Assembly (NCBI RefSeq): GCF_030705415.1
Contig: NZ_JAUZED010000014.1
Coordinates: 9,565 to 49,091, forward strand
Source of the DNA: Curtobacterium sp. A7_M15
GTDB lineage: Bacteria > Actinomycetota > Actinomycetes > Actinomycetales > Microbacteriaceae
Length of the DNA stretch: 39,527 bases
Direction of reading: 5' to 3'
Notes under the pieces: generated by a model
What the model was told of the DNA's origin: nothing
The model's input: the letters and a program-made list of their open reading frames with translations, nothing else
Databases searched by the model: none
Shown here: positions 24,047 through 33,141 of the stretch, one piece after another
How positions within the stretch are numbered: the stretch's first letter is position 1
Layout: every line of letters begins with the position of its first letter
Made by a program: the position numbers and the translations under genes

Positions 24047-25324
24047 ATGGAGATCGTCCGACCCGCCGATCGCGGGTACGCAGCCCTGCAGCACGTCTAC
24101 TCGAGCACCGGCCGACCGGGATCGATCCTGCTCCCGGAGACCACGAGCGAGGTCGCCGAAGCCCTCGGGATCGTGCGGGCGTCGGGTGGCCCCTTCGCGG
24201 TGCGCAGCGGCGGCCACGGCATCAGCAGCATCGCCACGAACACCGGTGGCGACGTCATCGACCTGCGAGCCCTCGCGTCGATCGAGCACCGGGGCGGACG
24301 GTCGGTCCGGATTGGTCCCGGTGCGCGCTGGGGCGCGGTCGCGTGGTCACTCGCCCCGCACGGACTGGCGATCAGCTCCGGCGACTCGGGTGACGTCGGG
24401 GTCGGCGGCCTCGCCACGACCGGTGGCATCGGGCTGATGGGCCGCGCGCACGGCCTCACCATCGACAGCCTGCGCTCCGCGGAGATCGTGACGGCGGACG
24501 GGATCGCGCGACGCGTCTCCGCCGACGAGGAGCCGGACCTGTTCTGGGCGGTCCGCGGCGCTGGCGCGAACTTCGGGATCGTCACCTCGTTCGACTTCGA
24601 GGCCTCTGAGACCGCGGACGTCGTGCAGACCACGGCCGTGTACCAGCCGCGTGACCTCGCCGCGTTCCTCCGGGAATGGGGCCGGACCGTCGAGTCAGCG
24701 GCGCGCGAGGTGTCGGCCTTCCTGTACATGGGCGCGGGGCCGACGCCCGTCGCGCAGGCGACGATCGTGTACGCCGGCGACGACGTCGACGCGGCGACAC
24801 CCGAGATCGAGCGGTTCCTGCGGCTCCCGGGGCTCTCGGGACAGCGGGCGGTGGTGACGCCGTACGCGGCGGTGCCCCTGACGAGTGGCGCACCGCACAC
24901 CGGACAGCAGCGCGCCTCCACCCACACCGGACTCGCCGCGCACCTCGACGAGGACCTGTCCGAGCGGATCGCGACCATGCTGCGGAGCGCCGGCGCGGAC
25001 ATGGTCCAGATCCGTTCGGTCGGCGGCGCGATCAACGACGTGGACCCGGCGGCCACCGCGTACGCGCACCGGCACCAGAACTTCTCGGTGACCGCCGTCT
25101 CGGTCCGGGGCGGGACTGCGTTCCACGACGCCTGGGAGCCCGTGCACGCCCTGATGGACGGCATGTACCTGAGCTTCGAGAGCGACCACGCCCCGGGCGC
25201 GGTCGCCGAGGCGTTCCCGCCCGCGACGCTCACGCGCCTGCGGGACCTCAAGGCGCGCTGGGACCCCGACGACCTGTTCGACCAGAACTTCGACGTGTCC
25301 GAGCAGCGGGTCCGGCTCAGCTGA
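24047..25324 (+). CDS. FAD-binding oxidase, berberine-bridge-enzyme (VAO) type
   Basis: A 425-residue flavoprotein. Seen: FAVRSGGHGISSIATNTGGDVIDLRAL, where the SGGH His is the usual 8-alpha-histidyl FAD attachment point; GVGGLATTGGIGLMGRAHGLTIDSL, in which the Cys used for bicovalent flavin in BBE enzymes is absent; LFWAVRGAGANFGIVTSF; and a C-terminal BBE-like end WDPDDLFDQNFDV. It oxidises alcohols, sugars or phenolic/alkaloid-like molecules with O2. No signal peptide is seen, so it is cytoplasmic. ATG 24047 has GAGG six bases upstream. Third gene of the MarR2 operon; its last 8 bp overlap the convergent regulator gene. Confidence 0.92.
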   Translation: MEIVRPADRGYAALQHVYSSTGRPGSILLPETTSEVAEALGIVRASGGPFAVRSGGHGISSIATNTGGDVIDLRALASIEHRGGRSVRIGPGARWGAVAWSLAPHGLAISSGDSGDVGVGGLATTGGIGLMGRAHGLTIDSLRSAEIVTADGIARRVSADEEPDLFWAVRGAGANFGIVTSFDFEASETADVVQTTAVYQPRDLAAFLREWGRTVESAAREVSAFLYMGAGPTPVAQATIVYAGDDVDAATPEIERFLRLPGLSGQRAVVTPYAAVPLTSGAPHTGQQRASTHTGLAAHLDEDLSERIATMLRSAGADMVQIRSVGGAINDVDPAATAYAHRHQNFSVTAVSVRGGTAFHDAWEPVHALMDGMYLSFESDHAPGAVAEAFPPATLTRLRDLKARWDPDDLFDQNFDVSEQRVRLS

Positions 25325-26144
25325 ACTCGACCGCACCCGCGATGCGCTCCGTGAGTTCGGCGAGTGCCGCGGCGCTGTCGGAGCCCGGGACGGCGTGGTA
25401 GGCGCAGAGCAGGTACCCCGGCGTGTTCGGCACCACGAACGTCTGGTGGCGGAGGGCGACCTGGCCGTACCCCTCGACGAAGGGTCGGACGTCGCCGTCG
25501 TAGTACGGGTCGACCTCGTGGCGCTCCCAGAGGCCGCGGAACACCGGGTCGAGCGTCGCCAGCCGCGTCGCGGTCTCGTGGAGCCGCGGGTCGTACGGGT
25601 GGCCGTAGAACCGCATGCGCCGAACGGTCCGGTCGGCGAGTGCGGGCCAGGTCGGGAGCGCCCGCACCTCGGGGAACGTGAAGACCACCTCGGGGATGCT
25701 CCTGCCGACCTCGAGCCCGAGCGGGACCACCCATCGCGCGAGGGCGTTCGAGAGCACGACCTCGTGGCGGGAGTTGATGATGTACGCCGGTGTGTTCGGC
25801 CAGGAGTCGAGGATGGCGGACATCGCCTCGACGGACACCGCCGCCTCGGCAGCCGCCACGTCGAGTGGCTGGACCGTGCTCATCCGCAGCAGGTGCTGCA
25901 GGCCGGCGTCGTCGAGCCGCAGCGCCCGGGCCAACGCGTGGAGGACCTGGTCGGAAGGGGCGCGGTCGCGGCCCTGCTCCAGCCGCAGGTAGTACTCCTG
26001 ACTGATCCCGGCGAGCCCGGCCACCTCGTCGCGACGGAGCCCCGGTACGCGGCGGCGCGTGTGCGAACCGACCCCCACGTCCTCGGGGCGGGTCGCGGCC
26101 CGACGGGCGCGGAGGTAGTCGCCGAGGGGTGTCGTCCGTGCCAT
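25317..26144 (-). CDS. XRE regulator with MmyB-type ligand domain, copy 1
   Basis: A 275-residue transcription factor. An N-terminal XRE helix-turn-helix (about residues 6-85; LRRDEVAGLAGISQEYYLRLEQGRDRAPSDQ) is followed by an MmyB-like ligand-binding domain (about 105-270; NTPAYIINSRHEVVLSNALARW, VFRGLWERHEVDPYYDG, FVVPNTPGYLLCAYHAVPG). The family commonly sits beside oxidoreductase genes and responds to small molecules or fatty acids (family knowledge). ATG 26144 has GAGGA upstream. It is divergent from the SRPBCC/MBL fusion gene, whose promoter contains a TGTCC-like dyad, making this protein a prime candidate binder. A close paralogue lies at 29910-30761. Confidence 0.93.
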   Translation of the reverse strand: MARTTPLGDYLRARRAATRPEDVGVGSHTRRRVPGLRRDEVAGLAGISQEYYLRLEQGRDRAPSDQVLHALARALRLDDAGLQHLLRMSTVQPLDVAAAEAAVSVEAMSAILDSWPNTPAYIINSRHEVVLSNALARWVVPLGLEVGRSIPEVVFTFPEVRALPTWPALADRTVRRMRFYGHPYDPRLHETATRLATLDPVFRGLWERHEVDPYYDGDVRPFVEGYGQVALRHQTFVVPNTPGYLLCAYHAVPGSDSAAALAELTERIAGAVEFS

Positions 26145-26222
26145 GCCAGTCCTCGTCTCTCCGGGTGTCGTCGCGCCGCTCGTCCACATCCAAGCGCATC
26201 GCGGCGACGACACGGTGCTGGC

Positions 26223-26267
26223 TGCCCCCGACGGGGACACCCTCGCGTCACCCGGGACCCGTAGCGT
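26223..26267 (+). promoter_or_regulatory. SRPBCC/MBL fusion promoter with TGCCC-N7-GGACA dyad
   Basis: The dyad at 26223-26239 ends 22 bp before TAGCGT (26262-26267). One mismatch to TGTCC-N7-GGACA. It lies between the divergent MmyB-type regulator gene and its target. Confidence 0.6.
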
Positions 26268-26290
26268 CGGCTCGGTGCGGAGGGAGATTC

Positions 26291-27625
26291 GTGCACGATC
26301 CACCGATCCGCCGGGCGCACGTCACCGTCGCCGCCCGCTTCCACAGCTCGCCGAGCACGACCTGGTCCCACTTCGTCGACTCCGAGGACGCGCACGTCGG
26401 TCCCGGCGGCACGGCCGAGGTGCTCGTGCCCGGCACGAGCCGGTGGATCCGCCGGCTCCCCGGTGACCTCGGTGTCGTGGAGGAGCGGATCCGCACCGAG
26501 GACGGCGTCCTCGCCTACCGGGCCCGCATGCCCGGAGGTTCGGCGGTCGACGACGTGGACGGGGTCGTCCGCGTGTCGCAGGAGGCGGAGGGGAGCCTCG
26601 TGACGTGGACGACCGAGGCGATCACCGATCCGTCCACCGCCGAGCGCGAACGTGTCCGGTCGTGGCTGGCCGACCGGCTCCGGAGCGCCGGTGGCACGGT
26701 CCTCTCGCCGCTCACCATGGACGTGTGGCTGGGCGGGTACCGGGACGTCGCACGCGCCCGCCTCGACGGGACAGGCACCGCGACGTGGTCGCCCACGACG
26801 GCGACCCTCGTCTCCGGTGAGCGCGACGCCGTCCTCGTCGACGCCCTGATGACCGCGGAGGAGGCCGACGCGCTGGTCGAGTGGATCCGGGCCAGCGGGA
26901 AACGGCTCCGGACCGTCGTGGTCACACAGGGTCAGGCGGACCACTTCTTCGGGCTCGACCGGGTCCTGCGGGCCTTCCCGGACGCGGTGGCGACCGCCGT
27001 CGCCGACGTCGCCGGACGCGCGCGCGAGCAGACCGGAGCCGTGCACCGCTGGGAGTCGTTGTTCCCGGGGCGGCTCCCCGGTTCGCTCACGGCACCCGAC
27101 CCGGACCCGGCCGGGGTCGTCGACCTCGAGGGCCACGCCCTCCAGCTGTACGACGTGGGACGGATCGGCGACCGGCCGACGAGCGTCGTGTCGGTGCGGG
27201 ACCTCGACGCGGTCATCGGCGGCGACCTCGTCTACAACCGGGTGCACCCGTGGCTCATCGGCACCGACGCGGACGCCCGTCGGAACTGGACGCGGGCACT
27301 CGACCTCGTCGAGGTGCTGCGCCCGGCGTGGGTGGTCGCGAGCCACCGGCACCCGGGCGCCCGCTCCGACGCTGCGCGTCCGCAGGTCGTCGCGCTCCGT
27401 CGGTACCTCGACGACGTCGAGACGGTGCTCGCGCACCACACCGATGCGTCCGGCTTCGTCCGCGAGATGCTGCATCGCTGGCCGAGGTACGGCAACCGGT
27501 CCACGCTGGAGGCCTCGGCGGTGGCGCTGTACGTGGAGGGTCCTCCGCCGTCGCCGGACGAGCTGCCGGAGCTGCTCCCGCGTCGTCCGCAGAGCGAGAG
27601 CGACGAGACGACGGACCTCGACTGA
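26291..27625 (+). CDS. SRPBCC domain fused to a metal-ligand-poor metallo-beta-lactamase-fold domain
   Basis: A 444-residue two-domain protein. Residues about 8-135 resemble an SRPBCC/polyketide-cyclase-like ligand-binding domain. Residues about 140-400 align with a known MBL-fold hydrolase family (SPTTATLVSGERDAVLVDAL at entry). The metal motif THxHxDH reads T212-Q-G-Q-A-D-H218: both early His are Gln. The later GH(T) position is Arg291 (DVGRIGDRPTS). D217, H218 and a late His in VASHRHPG remain. It is therefore probably metal-poor or a pseudoenzyme. The GTG at 26291 has AGGGAG four bases upstream and TAGCGT 23 bp before. The start is 146 bp from the divergent MmyB-type regulator. Confidence 0.85.
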   Translation: MHDPPIRRAHVTVAARFHSSPSTTWSHFVDSEDAHVGPGGTAEVLVPGTSRWIRRLPGDLGVVEERIRTEDGVLAYRARMPGGSAVDDVDGVVRVSQEAEGSLVTWTTEAITDPSTAERERVRSWLADRLRSAGGTVLSPLTMDVWLGGYRDVARARLDGTGTATWSPTTATLVSGERDAVLVDALMTAEEADALVEWIRASGKRLRTVVVTQGQADHFFGLDRVLRAFPDAVATAVADVAGRAREQTGAVHRWESLFPGRLPGSLTAPDPDPAGVVDLEGHALQLYDVGRIGDRPTSVVSVRDLDAVIGGDLVYNRVHPWLIGTDADARRNWTRALDLVEVLRPAWVVASHRHPGARSDAARPQVVALRRYLDDVETVLAHHTDASGFVREMLHRWPRYGNRSTLEASAVALYVEGPPPSPDELPELLPRRPQSESDETTDLD

Positions 27626-27667
27626 GCGCCCGTGCAGGTTACGCTGTCCACGACCGGGAGGAGCGTC

Positions 27668-29881
27668 GTGGGTGGCACGGACCTCGCAGCGCGGCTCCGG
27701 ACACTGCGGCTGGCAGCCGGGATGACGCTCGAGACACTCGCCGAACGGTCGGGCGTGAGCGTCCGGGGGATCAGCGACATCGAGCGCGGTCGCAGTCGGC
27801 ATCCGCAGCCCCGCACGATCGAGGCGCTGGTGCTCGGGCTCGGGCTCGACGAGGCGGCACGGCGATGGCTCCGGGCGCCGCTGGTGGGTGCCGGCTCCGG
27901 TGCCGGACCGGACACCGGGCGCACGGACTTCCGCCCACCCCGCGTGGCGGACTTCACCGGCCGCTCGGACGAACTCGAACGACTCGTCGCGGGCCTCGAC
28001 CGGCCGTCCGGCCCTCCGGTCGTCGTGGTCTCCGGACCGCCGGGCATCGGGAAGACCGCGCTCGTGACCGAGGCGATCGGACGGGCGGCCGGCGCCGAAC
28101 GCCGCGTCTTCGTCGACCTCGCCGGACACGGCCGACCGGCGACGACCGCGCTCGAGGTGCTCCAGCGCGTCCTCCGGCAGTGCGACCCGGACGATCCACC
28201 GGGCACGCTCGGCGCGGCAGCGGCACGGTGGTCGGAGCTGTGCACGACCGAACGGGTGCTGGTGCACCTCGACAACGTCTCGAGCGAGGACCAGGTCCGA
28301 CCCGTGCTCGTCGAGGGGCGGTCGACCGTCGTCGCGACCTCGCGTCGGACGCTCGCCGGTCTCGACGCGGACCGGATCGTCCTCGGCGTGCTCGGACCGG
28401 AGGACGGCCGTCGACTGCTCGAGCGCATCGTGCCCGCCGAACAGCGCGATCCCGCCGCGGTGGACGAACTCATCACGCTGTGCGACGGGTTCCCCCTCGC
28501 GCTCCGCGTCGCCGCGAACCGCATCGCGAGCCGTCCCGCGACGAGCGCCGCAGACCTCGTCGCGCGCCTCCGCTCGGCCGACCGCAGGCTCACGCTGCTC
28601 GTGGCCGGCGACGTCTCGGTCGCGGCGGCGATCGCGGTCTCCTACGACGACCTCGACCCGGGCACCGCAGCCGTGTTCCGGGCGACCGCGGCGCTCGACG
28701 GCGTCACGTTCGGGGCGGACGTCGTCGCGGCGGCGCTCGGCGCAGACCCGGACGAGATCGAGTCGCGCCTCGAGGGACTGGTCGACCTGGGCCTCGTCGA
28801 ACCCCGGGGTGCGCGCTACCGCGTCCACGACATCATCCGTCTGTTCGCGCGCGAGCGGCTCCGCGAGGACCCCCGGGCCGAGGCCGCTGCGGGGGAGCGG
28901 CTCACGCGGTGGTTGCTCGGCCGGCTCCTGGCAGCCGGGTCGGTGTTCGTGGTGCCCGGCCGGGCACCCGTCGCGCAGCCCGACGCCGACCAGGACGTCG
29001 CCCGCGACTGGATCCTCGGCGAGGTCGACCACTGGTGGCCGGCGTACCGCCGCGCCGCTGCGCTGGGGTGGCACGAGACCGTGATCGAGCTCACGGCCGT
29101 CCTGCAGTGGTTCGCGAACCTCTGGCCGGACTGGGGACGCTGGTACGAGCTCGACCTCGTGGCACAGCGCGCGGCCGACGCCCTCGCGGACGATGCCGTG
29201 CGCTCACGGGTCGCGGGGCACCTCGCCTGGGCGGCGCACATCGAGCTCGGGGACCACGACCTGGCCGCGCAGCACGCGGACGAGGCACTCGCCGCGGCCG
29301 AACGGGCCGGGGCGCCCGACCTCGTCGCCTGGGGGCACTACCACGTCGCCTGGAGCGCACTCGAGCGCGGGGACCCCGTCGCGGCCGAAGCACACGCGCT
29401 CACCGCGGTCGCGGGGTTCGAGCGCGAGGACGACCCCGTCTTCCTGCACCAGGCTCGCGGGATGCTCGGCCTCGCCCTGCAGACCCAGGGCCGGTACGAC
29501 GAAGCGGTCACCGCGCTCCGAGCGGCGGTCGACGGCATCGTGGAGGGCCTCGACCCCGTCGATGAACGCGTCCGGTACGCGCAGGCGCTCGCCCGCGCGG
29601 CGCTCGCCTCCACGCTGCTCGAGGCCGGCGCGCCGGGAGAGGCGCTCGAGGTCCTCGACGCTGCGCTGCGGACGCTGCCGGACGACACCGGGACGTCCAT
29701 CGGCCTGCTGCTCCGTTCGCGGGCTGCGGTGCTCGTGGAACTGGGGCGCCCCGAGGAAGCGCTGGCCGACGTGGAGCGCGCGCTGCACGCCCTGCCTGCG
29801 CGTGTCCGTCCGGCACGACTGGACCCACTGCACCGGGAACTGTCGGCGCTCCGCGACACGCTCACCGATCCGGCCGACTGA
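27668..29881 (+). CDS. HTH-NB-ARC-TPR (STAND) regulator, copy 1
   Basis: A 737-residue signal-transduction ATPase. Residues about 5-70 are an XRE-like HTH (LETLAERSGVSVRGISDIERG). About 100-370 form the NB-ARC ATPase with Walker A SGPPGIGKT (about 122), Walker B VLVHLDN, GLPL-equivalent GFPLALRVAA and winged-helix VHDIIRLFARERL. About 440-735 are TPR-like repeats. STAND proteins switch on through ligand-driven oligomerisation; many act as transcription regulators in actinomycetes. GTG 27668 has GGGAGGAG (27656-27663) upstream and TACGCT at 27640-27645. Its close paralogue starts at 30883, so the pair arose by duplication. Confidence 0.9.
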   Translation: MGGTDLAARLRTLRLAAGMTLETLAERSGVSVRGISDIERGRSRHPQPRTIEALVLGLGLDEAARRWLRAPLVGAGSGAGPDTGRTDFRPPRVADFTGRSDELERLVAGLDRPSGPPVVVVSGPPGIGKTALVTEAIGRAAGAERRVFVDLAGHGRPATTALEVLQRVLRQCDPDDPPGTLGAAAARWSELCTTERVLVHLDNVSSEDQVRPVLVEGRSTVVATSRRTLAGLDADRIVLGVLGPEDGRRLLERIVPAEQRDPAAVDELITLCDGFPLALRVAANRIASRPATSAADLVARLRSADRRLTLLVAGDVSVAAAIAVSYDDLDPGTAAVFRATAALDGVTFGADVVAAALGADPDEIESRLEGLVDLGLVEPRGARYRVHDIIRLFARERLREDPRAEAAAGERLTRWLLGRLLAAGSVFVVPGRAPVAQPDADQDVARDWILGEVDHWWPAYRRAAALGWHETVIELTAVLQWFANLWPDWGRWYELDLVAQRAADALADDAVRSRVAGHLAWAAHIELGDHDLAAQHADEALAAAERAGAPDLVAWGHYHVAWSALERGDPVAAEAHALTAVAGFEREDDPVFLHQARGMLGLALQTQGRYDEAVTALRAAVDGIVEGLDPVDERVRYAQALARAALASTLLEAGAPGEALEVLDAALRTLPDDTGTSIGLLLRSRAAVLVELGRPEEALADVERALHALPARVRPARLDPLHRELSALRDTLTDPAD

Positions 29882-29909
29882 CCGGGGCTCCCGGTGGGGC
29901 GTTCGGCCG

Positions 29910-30761
29910 TCAGACGGCGACGCTGCGACGTCCGGTGGGGGCCGCGACGTCGTTCCGGAGGGCCGCCAGCGCCCGCGCGCCGTCCGTCCCGGGGGTCGCG
30001 TGGAACGCGGTCAGCACGAACCGCTGGGGGCCAGGGACCTCGAGGGTCTGACACGTGAGGGTCACCCGACCCTGCCCGTGCACGTCCTGTTCGAGCGCTC
30101 CGTTCAGGTACGGACGGGCATCGTGCCGCGCCCACAACCGCCGGAACTCCGCGTCGCGGACCGACAGCGTGCCGACGATCTCCTGGAGGCGCCGGTCGCG
30201 TGGGTCGCTCCCGTAGCGCAGCGTGGCCGCGGTCCGTTCGGCGGCCTCGGGCCAGTCGGGCATCAGGGCTCGGCCCACCGGTGAGAACACCGCCAGCGGC
30301 AGGTTCACGCCGGGCGCCAGTCCGCCCCCGGTCATCGCGCGCGCCAGCGGGTTCACGACCAGCACGTCCTGGTTGCCGTCCATCACGTAGGCGGGCGTCT
30401 CGGTCCACTGGTCGAGGAGACCGCCGAGGGTCTCCATGACCCGGGGCGGCGTCGTGCGGTCGCCGGCCCGGGCCTCTCCGGTCTGGATCCGGACCAGGCG
30501 GTCCATGTGGTCGACGGCGTCCTGGTCCAGACGGAGCGCGCGGCCCAGTGCGTGCAGCACCTGGTCCGACGGTTGGCGGTCGCGGCCCTGCTCGAGTCGG
30601 AGGTAGTACTCCTGGCTGATCCCGGCACGCCGGGCCACCTCGTCCCGTCGCAGGCCGACCACCCGTCGCGGTGTCGACGACACGATGCCGACGTCCTGCG
30701 GTTGCACGAGTGCTCGTCGGGCGCGGAGGTACTCACCCAGGGGTGTGATCGCAGTCGGCAT
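29910..30761 (-). CDS. XRE regulator with MmyB-type ligand domain, copy 2
   Basis: A 283-residue paralogue of the regulator at 25317-26144: HTH LRRDEVARRAGISQEYYLRLEQGRDRQPSDQ near the N-terminus, then an MmyB-type domain (TPAYVMDGNQDVLVVNPLARAM, AEFRRLWARHDARPYLNG, QTLEVPGPQRFVLTAFHATPG). The HTH recognition helices of the two copies are nearly identical, so they likely bind similar DNA, while ligand domains diverge. ATG 30761 has GAGGGAG upstream. It is divergent from STAND regulator 2 (121-bp gap) and convergent with STAND regulator 1 (28-bp gap). Confidence 0.93.
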   Translation of the reverse strand: MPTAITPLGEYLRARRALVQPQDVGIVSSTPRRVVGLRRDEVARRAGISQEYYLRLEQGRDRQPSDQVLHALGRALRLDQDAVDHMDRLVRIQTGEARAGDRTTPPRVMETLGGLLDQWTETPAYVMDGNQDVLVVNPLARAMTGGGLAPGVNLPLAVFSPVGRALMPDWPEAAERTAATLRYGSDPRDRRLQEIVGTLSVRDAEFRRLWARHDARPYLNGALEQDVHGQGRVTLTCQTLEVPGPQRFVLTAFHATPGTDGARALAALRNDVAAPTGRRSVAV

Positions 30762-30812
30762 GGCATCGCTCCCTCTCGTCCTCGCTGCAACGCCGTCACC
30801 GGTGCTGCATGA

Positions 30813-30824
30813 TGTCCGATGACA
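30813..30824. promoter_or_regulatory. Short dyad between regulator copy 2 and STAND copy 2
   Basis: TGTCCGATGACA has TGTC/GACA arms four bases apart, in the 121-bp divergent gap. It resembles half-sites of the TGTCC-N7-GGACA element with shortened spacing, but it is not the same element and no clear -10 box follows at the shared distance. Weak candidate. Confidence 0.3.
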
Positions 30825-30882
30825 GCCCACCAGGCACCCGGTGCGGGCACCATGCAGAACGCAGGCAGGAATCGAGGACGAC

Positions 30883-33141
30883 GTGCAGGAACCACCCCAC
30901 GGCGAGCTCCTCAGACGGCTGCGGACCACGGCGGGCCGGACGCTCGCCGAGCTCGCCGCAGCAGCGCACGTCGGCGTCCGGACCCTGAGCGACATCGAGC
31001 GGGGGGTCGCGCGGCGCCCGCAGCGCGCGACGATCGAGGCGATCGCGTCGGCGCTCGGTGCGACGGCGGCCGAACGCGCAGCGCTGCTGTCGATCGGGCG
31101 AGCGGATCCTGCGACACCCGAGAGCGCGCCGGACGTCGTCGTCGACTTCACCGGCCGCGGCCGCGAACTCAGCAAGGTGCTCGACCACCTCCGGGACGAC
31201 CGGCCCGGGATCGTGCTCGTGTCCGGCGGCCCCGGCATCGGCAAGAGCACGTTCGCGGCCGAGGCGTTGCGCGTCCACGGCGTCCCGTGGGTGCACGTCG
31301 ACCTCGCCGGGCAGACGACCTCGCCGCTCTCGGCGCTCGACGTCCTCCGCCGCCTCGTCACCCGAGCCACGGACGGCGCCGAGGAAGCGCCCGCCGTCCT
31401 GGACGCCGCGGCAGCTCGCTGGCGCGGGATCAGCGCGGACCACCCGCACGCGGTGCTGCTCGACGACGCCGCCAGCGAGGCGCAGGTGCGTCCGGTGGTC
31501 GAAGCGGCGGCGCCGGGGACCCCGGTGATCGTGACGAGCCGGAGCCCGCTGGCCGGTCTCGACGCCGGACTCCGCGTCCAGGTCGACCCCCTGCATCCCG
31601 TCGACGCCCACTCGCTGCTGGAGCGGATCGTGCCGGACGCCGCGGACGACCCGGCGCTGGCAACGGTTGCCGACCAATGCGCGGGGATCCCGCTGGCACT
31701 CCGGATCGCCGGCAGCCGCATCGCGGCAGGCGTCGACGACGTCCACGGCTTCCTCGGTGCGATGCGCGCCGAGGAGCGACGGCTCGGCGCCCTCCGCCAC
31801 GGTGACCGCTCGGTCGAGTCCGCGTTCGCCGTCTCGTACGAGCGTCTGCCGGTCGCCACGGCGCGGCTGTTCCGGTCGCTCGCGGTGATCGACGGGACGA
31901 GTTTCGACGCCCGGACCGGCGGCGCGGCCCTGGGCCTCGACGACGTGACCGCCGAGGACGCCCTCGAGGACCTGGTCGACCTGGGGCTCGTCGAGCCCCG
32001 GGGCGGCAACCGGTACCACGTGCACGACCTGCTCCGCGCGTTCGGCGCCGACCGCATCGTCGCCGAGGACGGTCCCGGTACGCCCCGGGCGCTGCGGGAG
32101 CGACTGCACGGGACGGTCCTCGGCGTGCTGGGTCGAGCCGCACGGCTGTTCGCCTCCGAGTCCGTCCGCGGGGGCCGGGCCGAGCCGGAGTTCGGCGACC
32201 CGACTGCGGCGAGGCGGTGGATCACCGCCGAGGTGGACCACTGGTGGGCGGCGTTCCGTGCTGCGGTGTCGGACGGCCGGCACGGCGAAGTCGCCCGGAT
32301 CGCGACCGGACTCGAGTGGTTCTCGAACCTGTGGCCCGCGTGGGGCCACTGGTACGAGCTGTTCGGCGATGCGGTCGACGCCGCGCACACGGTCGGCGAC
32401 CGGGCATCGGCAGCACGCCTGCTCGGCCTGCAGACGTGGGCCGCGCTGATGGAGCGGGGAGACCGCGCGGGCGCGCTCGAACTCGCCACGAGGGGCCTCG
32501 CGGACGCCCGCGAGGCCGACGACGACGCCGTGTCCGCGAGCGCCGAGTACCACGTCGCATGGGCGTACCTGGCACTCCGCCAGCCGGAGCGCGCGCTGCC
32601 GCACATCGACGCGGCGATCGACGGGAACACGAGGACCGGCGACGACGCCGCACTCGTGCAGTGTCGCTCGATGGCGGGCGCGGCGCTCCACCTGCTCGGC
32701 CGACACGACGAGGCGATCGCCGCGTTCCGGGCGGTCCTCCGCGACCTCGACCGGGTCGGGGGCGGCGACCCCGGAGCGGTGTTCACCCGGGTCGTGGCGC
32801 TCGAGGAGATCGCGAAGTCGGCGAACGCGCTGGGGCGGTGGGACGAAGCCCGCGAGGCCGCGGACGAGGGCTTCGATGCCGCCTCGGAGATGTCGTGGGA
32901 CACGGGTGCTGCTCGGGCGCTGCGACAGCGTGCCGAGGCGCTGCTCGGTTCCGGCGAGACGGAGCGGGCCCGACGCGACGCCGAGCGAGGGATGGCCCTG
33001 GTCGACGCCGACCGGGCGGACGCCCAGGCCGGCGCGGTGCTCGGCGAGCTGCGTGAGCTGCTCGATCGGGCCGACGGCGGGACGCCGGGAGTCGAGTCTG
33101 TCCGCAGTGGGGACAGGCTGGCGGCACCGCCCGCCGACTAG
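30883..33141 (+). CDS. HTH-NB-ARC-TPR (STAND) regulator, copy 2
   Basis: A 752-residue paralogue of the protein at 27668-29881. HTH about 5-70 (RTLAELAAAAHVGVRTLSDIERG), NB-ARC about 95-370 with Walker A SGGPGIGKST (about 115), Walker B AVLLDDA, GIPLALRIAG, and VHDLLRAFGADRI. TPR-like repeats run from about 450 to 735, sharing motifs such as WFSNLWPAWGHWYEL with copy 1 (WFANLWPDWGRWYEL). The GTG at 30883 has AGGA upstream and begins the conserved HTH; an earlier in-frame ATG at 30853 adds nothing conserved. The promoter dyad for the following ABC exporter lies inside its last 15 codons. Confidence 0.9.
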   Translation: MQEPPHGELLRRLRTTAGRTLAELAAAAHVGVRTLSDIERGVARRPQRATIEAIASALGATAAERAALLSIGRADPATPESAPDVVVDFTGRGRELSKVLDHLRDDRPGIVLVSGGPGIGKSTFAAEALRVHGVPWVHVDLAGQTTSPLSALDVLRRLVTRATDGAEEAPAVLDAAAARWRGISADHPHAVLLDDAASEAQVRPVVEAAAPGTPVIVTSRSPLAGLDAGLRVQVDPLHPVDAHSLLERIVPDAADDPALATVADQCAGIPLALRIAGSRIAAGVDDVHGFLGAMRAEERRLGALRHGDRSVESAFAVSYERLPVATARLFRSLAVIDGTSFDARTGGAALGLDDVTAEDALEDLVDLGLVEPRGGNRYHVHDLLRAFGADRIVAEDGPGTPRALRERLHGTVLGVLGRAARLFASESVRGGRAEPEFGDPTAARRWITAEVDHWWAAFRAAVSDGRHGEVARIATGLEWFSNLWPAWGHWYELFGDAVDAAHTVGDRASAARLLGLQTWAALMERGDRAGALELATRGLADAREADDDAVSASAEYHVAWAYLALRQPERALPHIDAAIDGNTRTGDDAALVQCRSMAGAALHLLGRHDEAIAAFRAVLRDLDRVGGGDPGAVFTRVVALEEIAKSANALGRWDEAREAADEGFDAASEMSWDTGAARALRQRAEALLGSGETERARRDAERGMALVDADRADAQAGAVLGELRELLDRADGGTPGVESVRSGDRLAAPPAD

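Noticed and set aside
27613-27645. An eighth TGTCC-N7-GGACA site upstream of STAND regulator 1
   Set aside because: Only a right half-like GGACC is present (22 bp before TACGCT); the left half is CGACG and the sequence is coding for the upstream gene.
27632-27667. GTG 27632 as the start of STAND regulator 1
   Set aside because: The likely -10 box (27640-27645) lies downstream of it, and GTG 27668 has a strong GGGAGGAG ribosome site.
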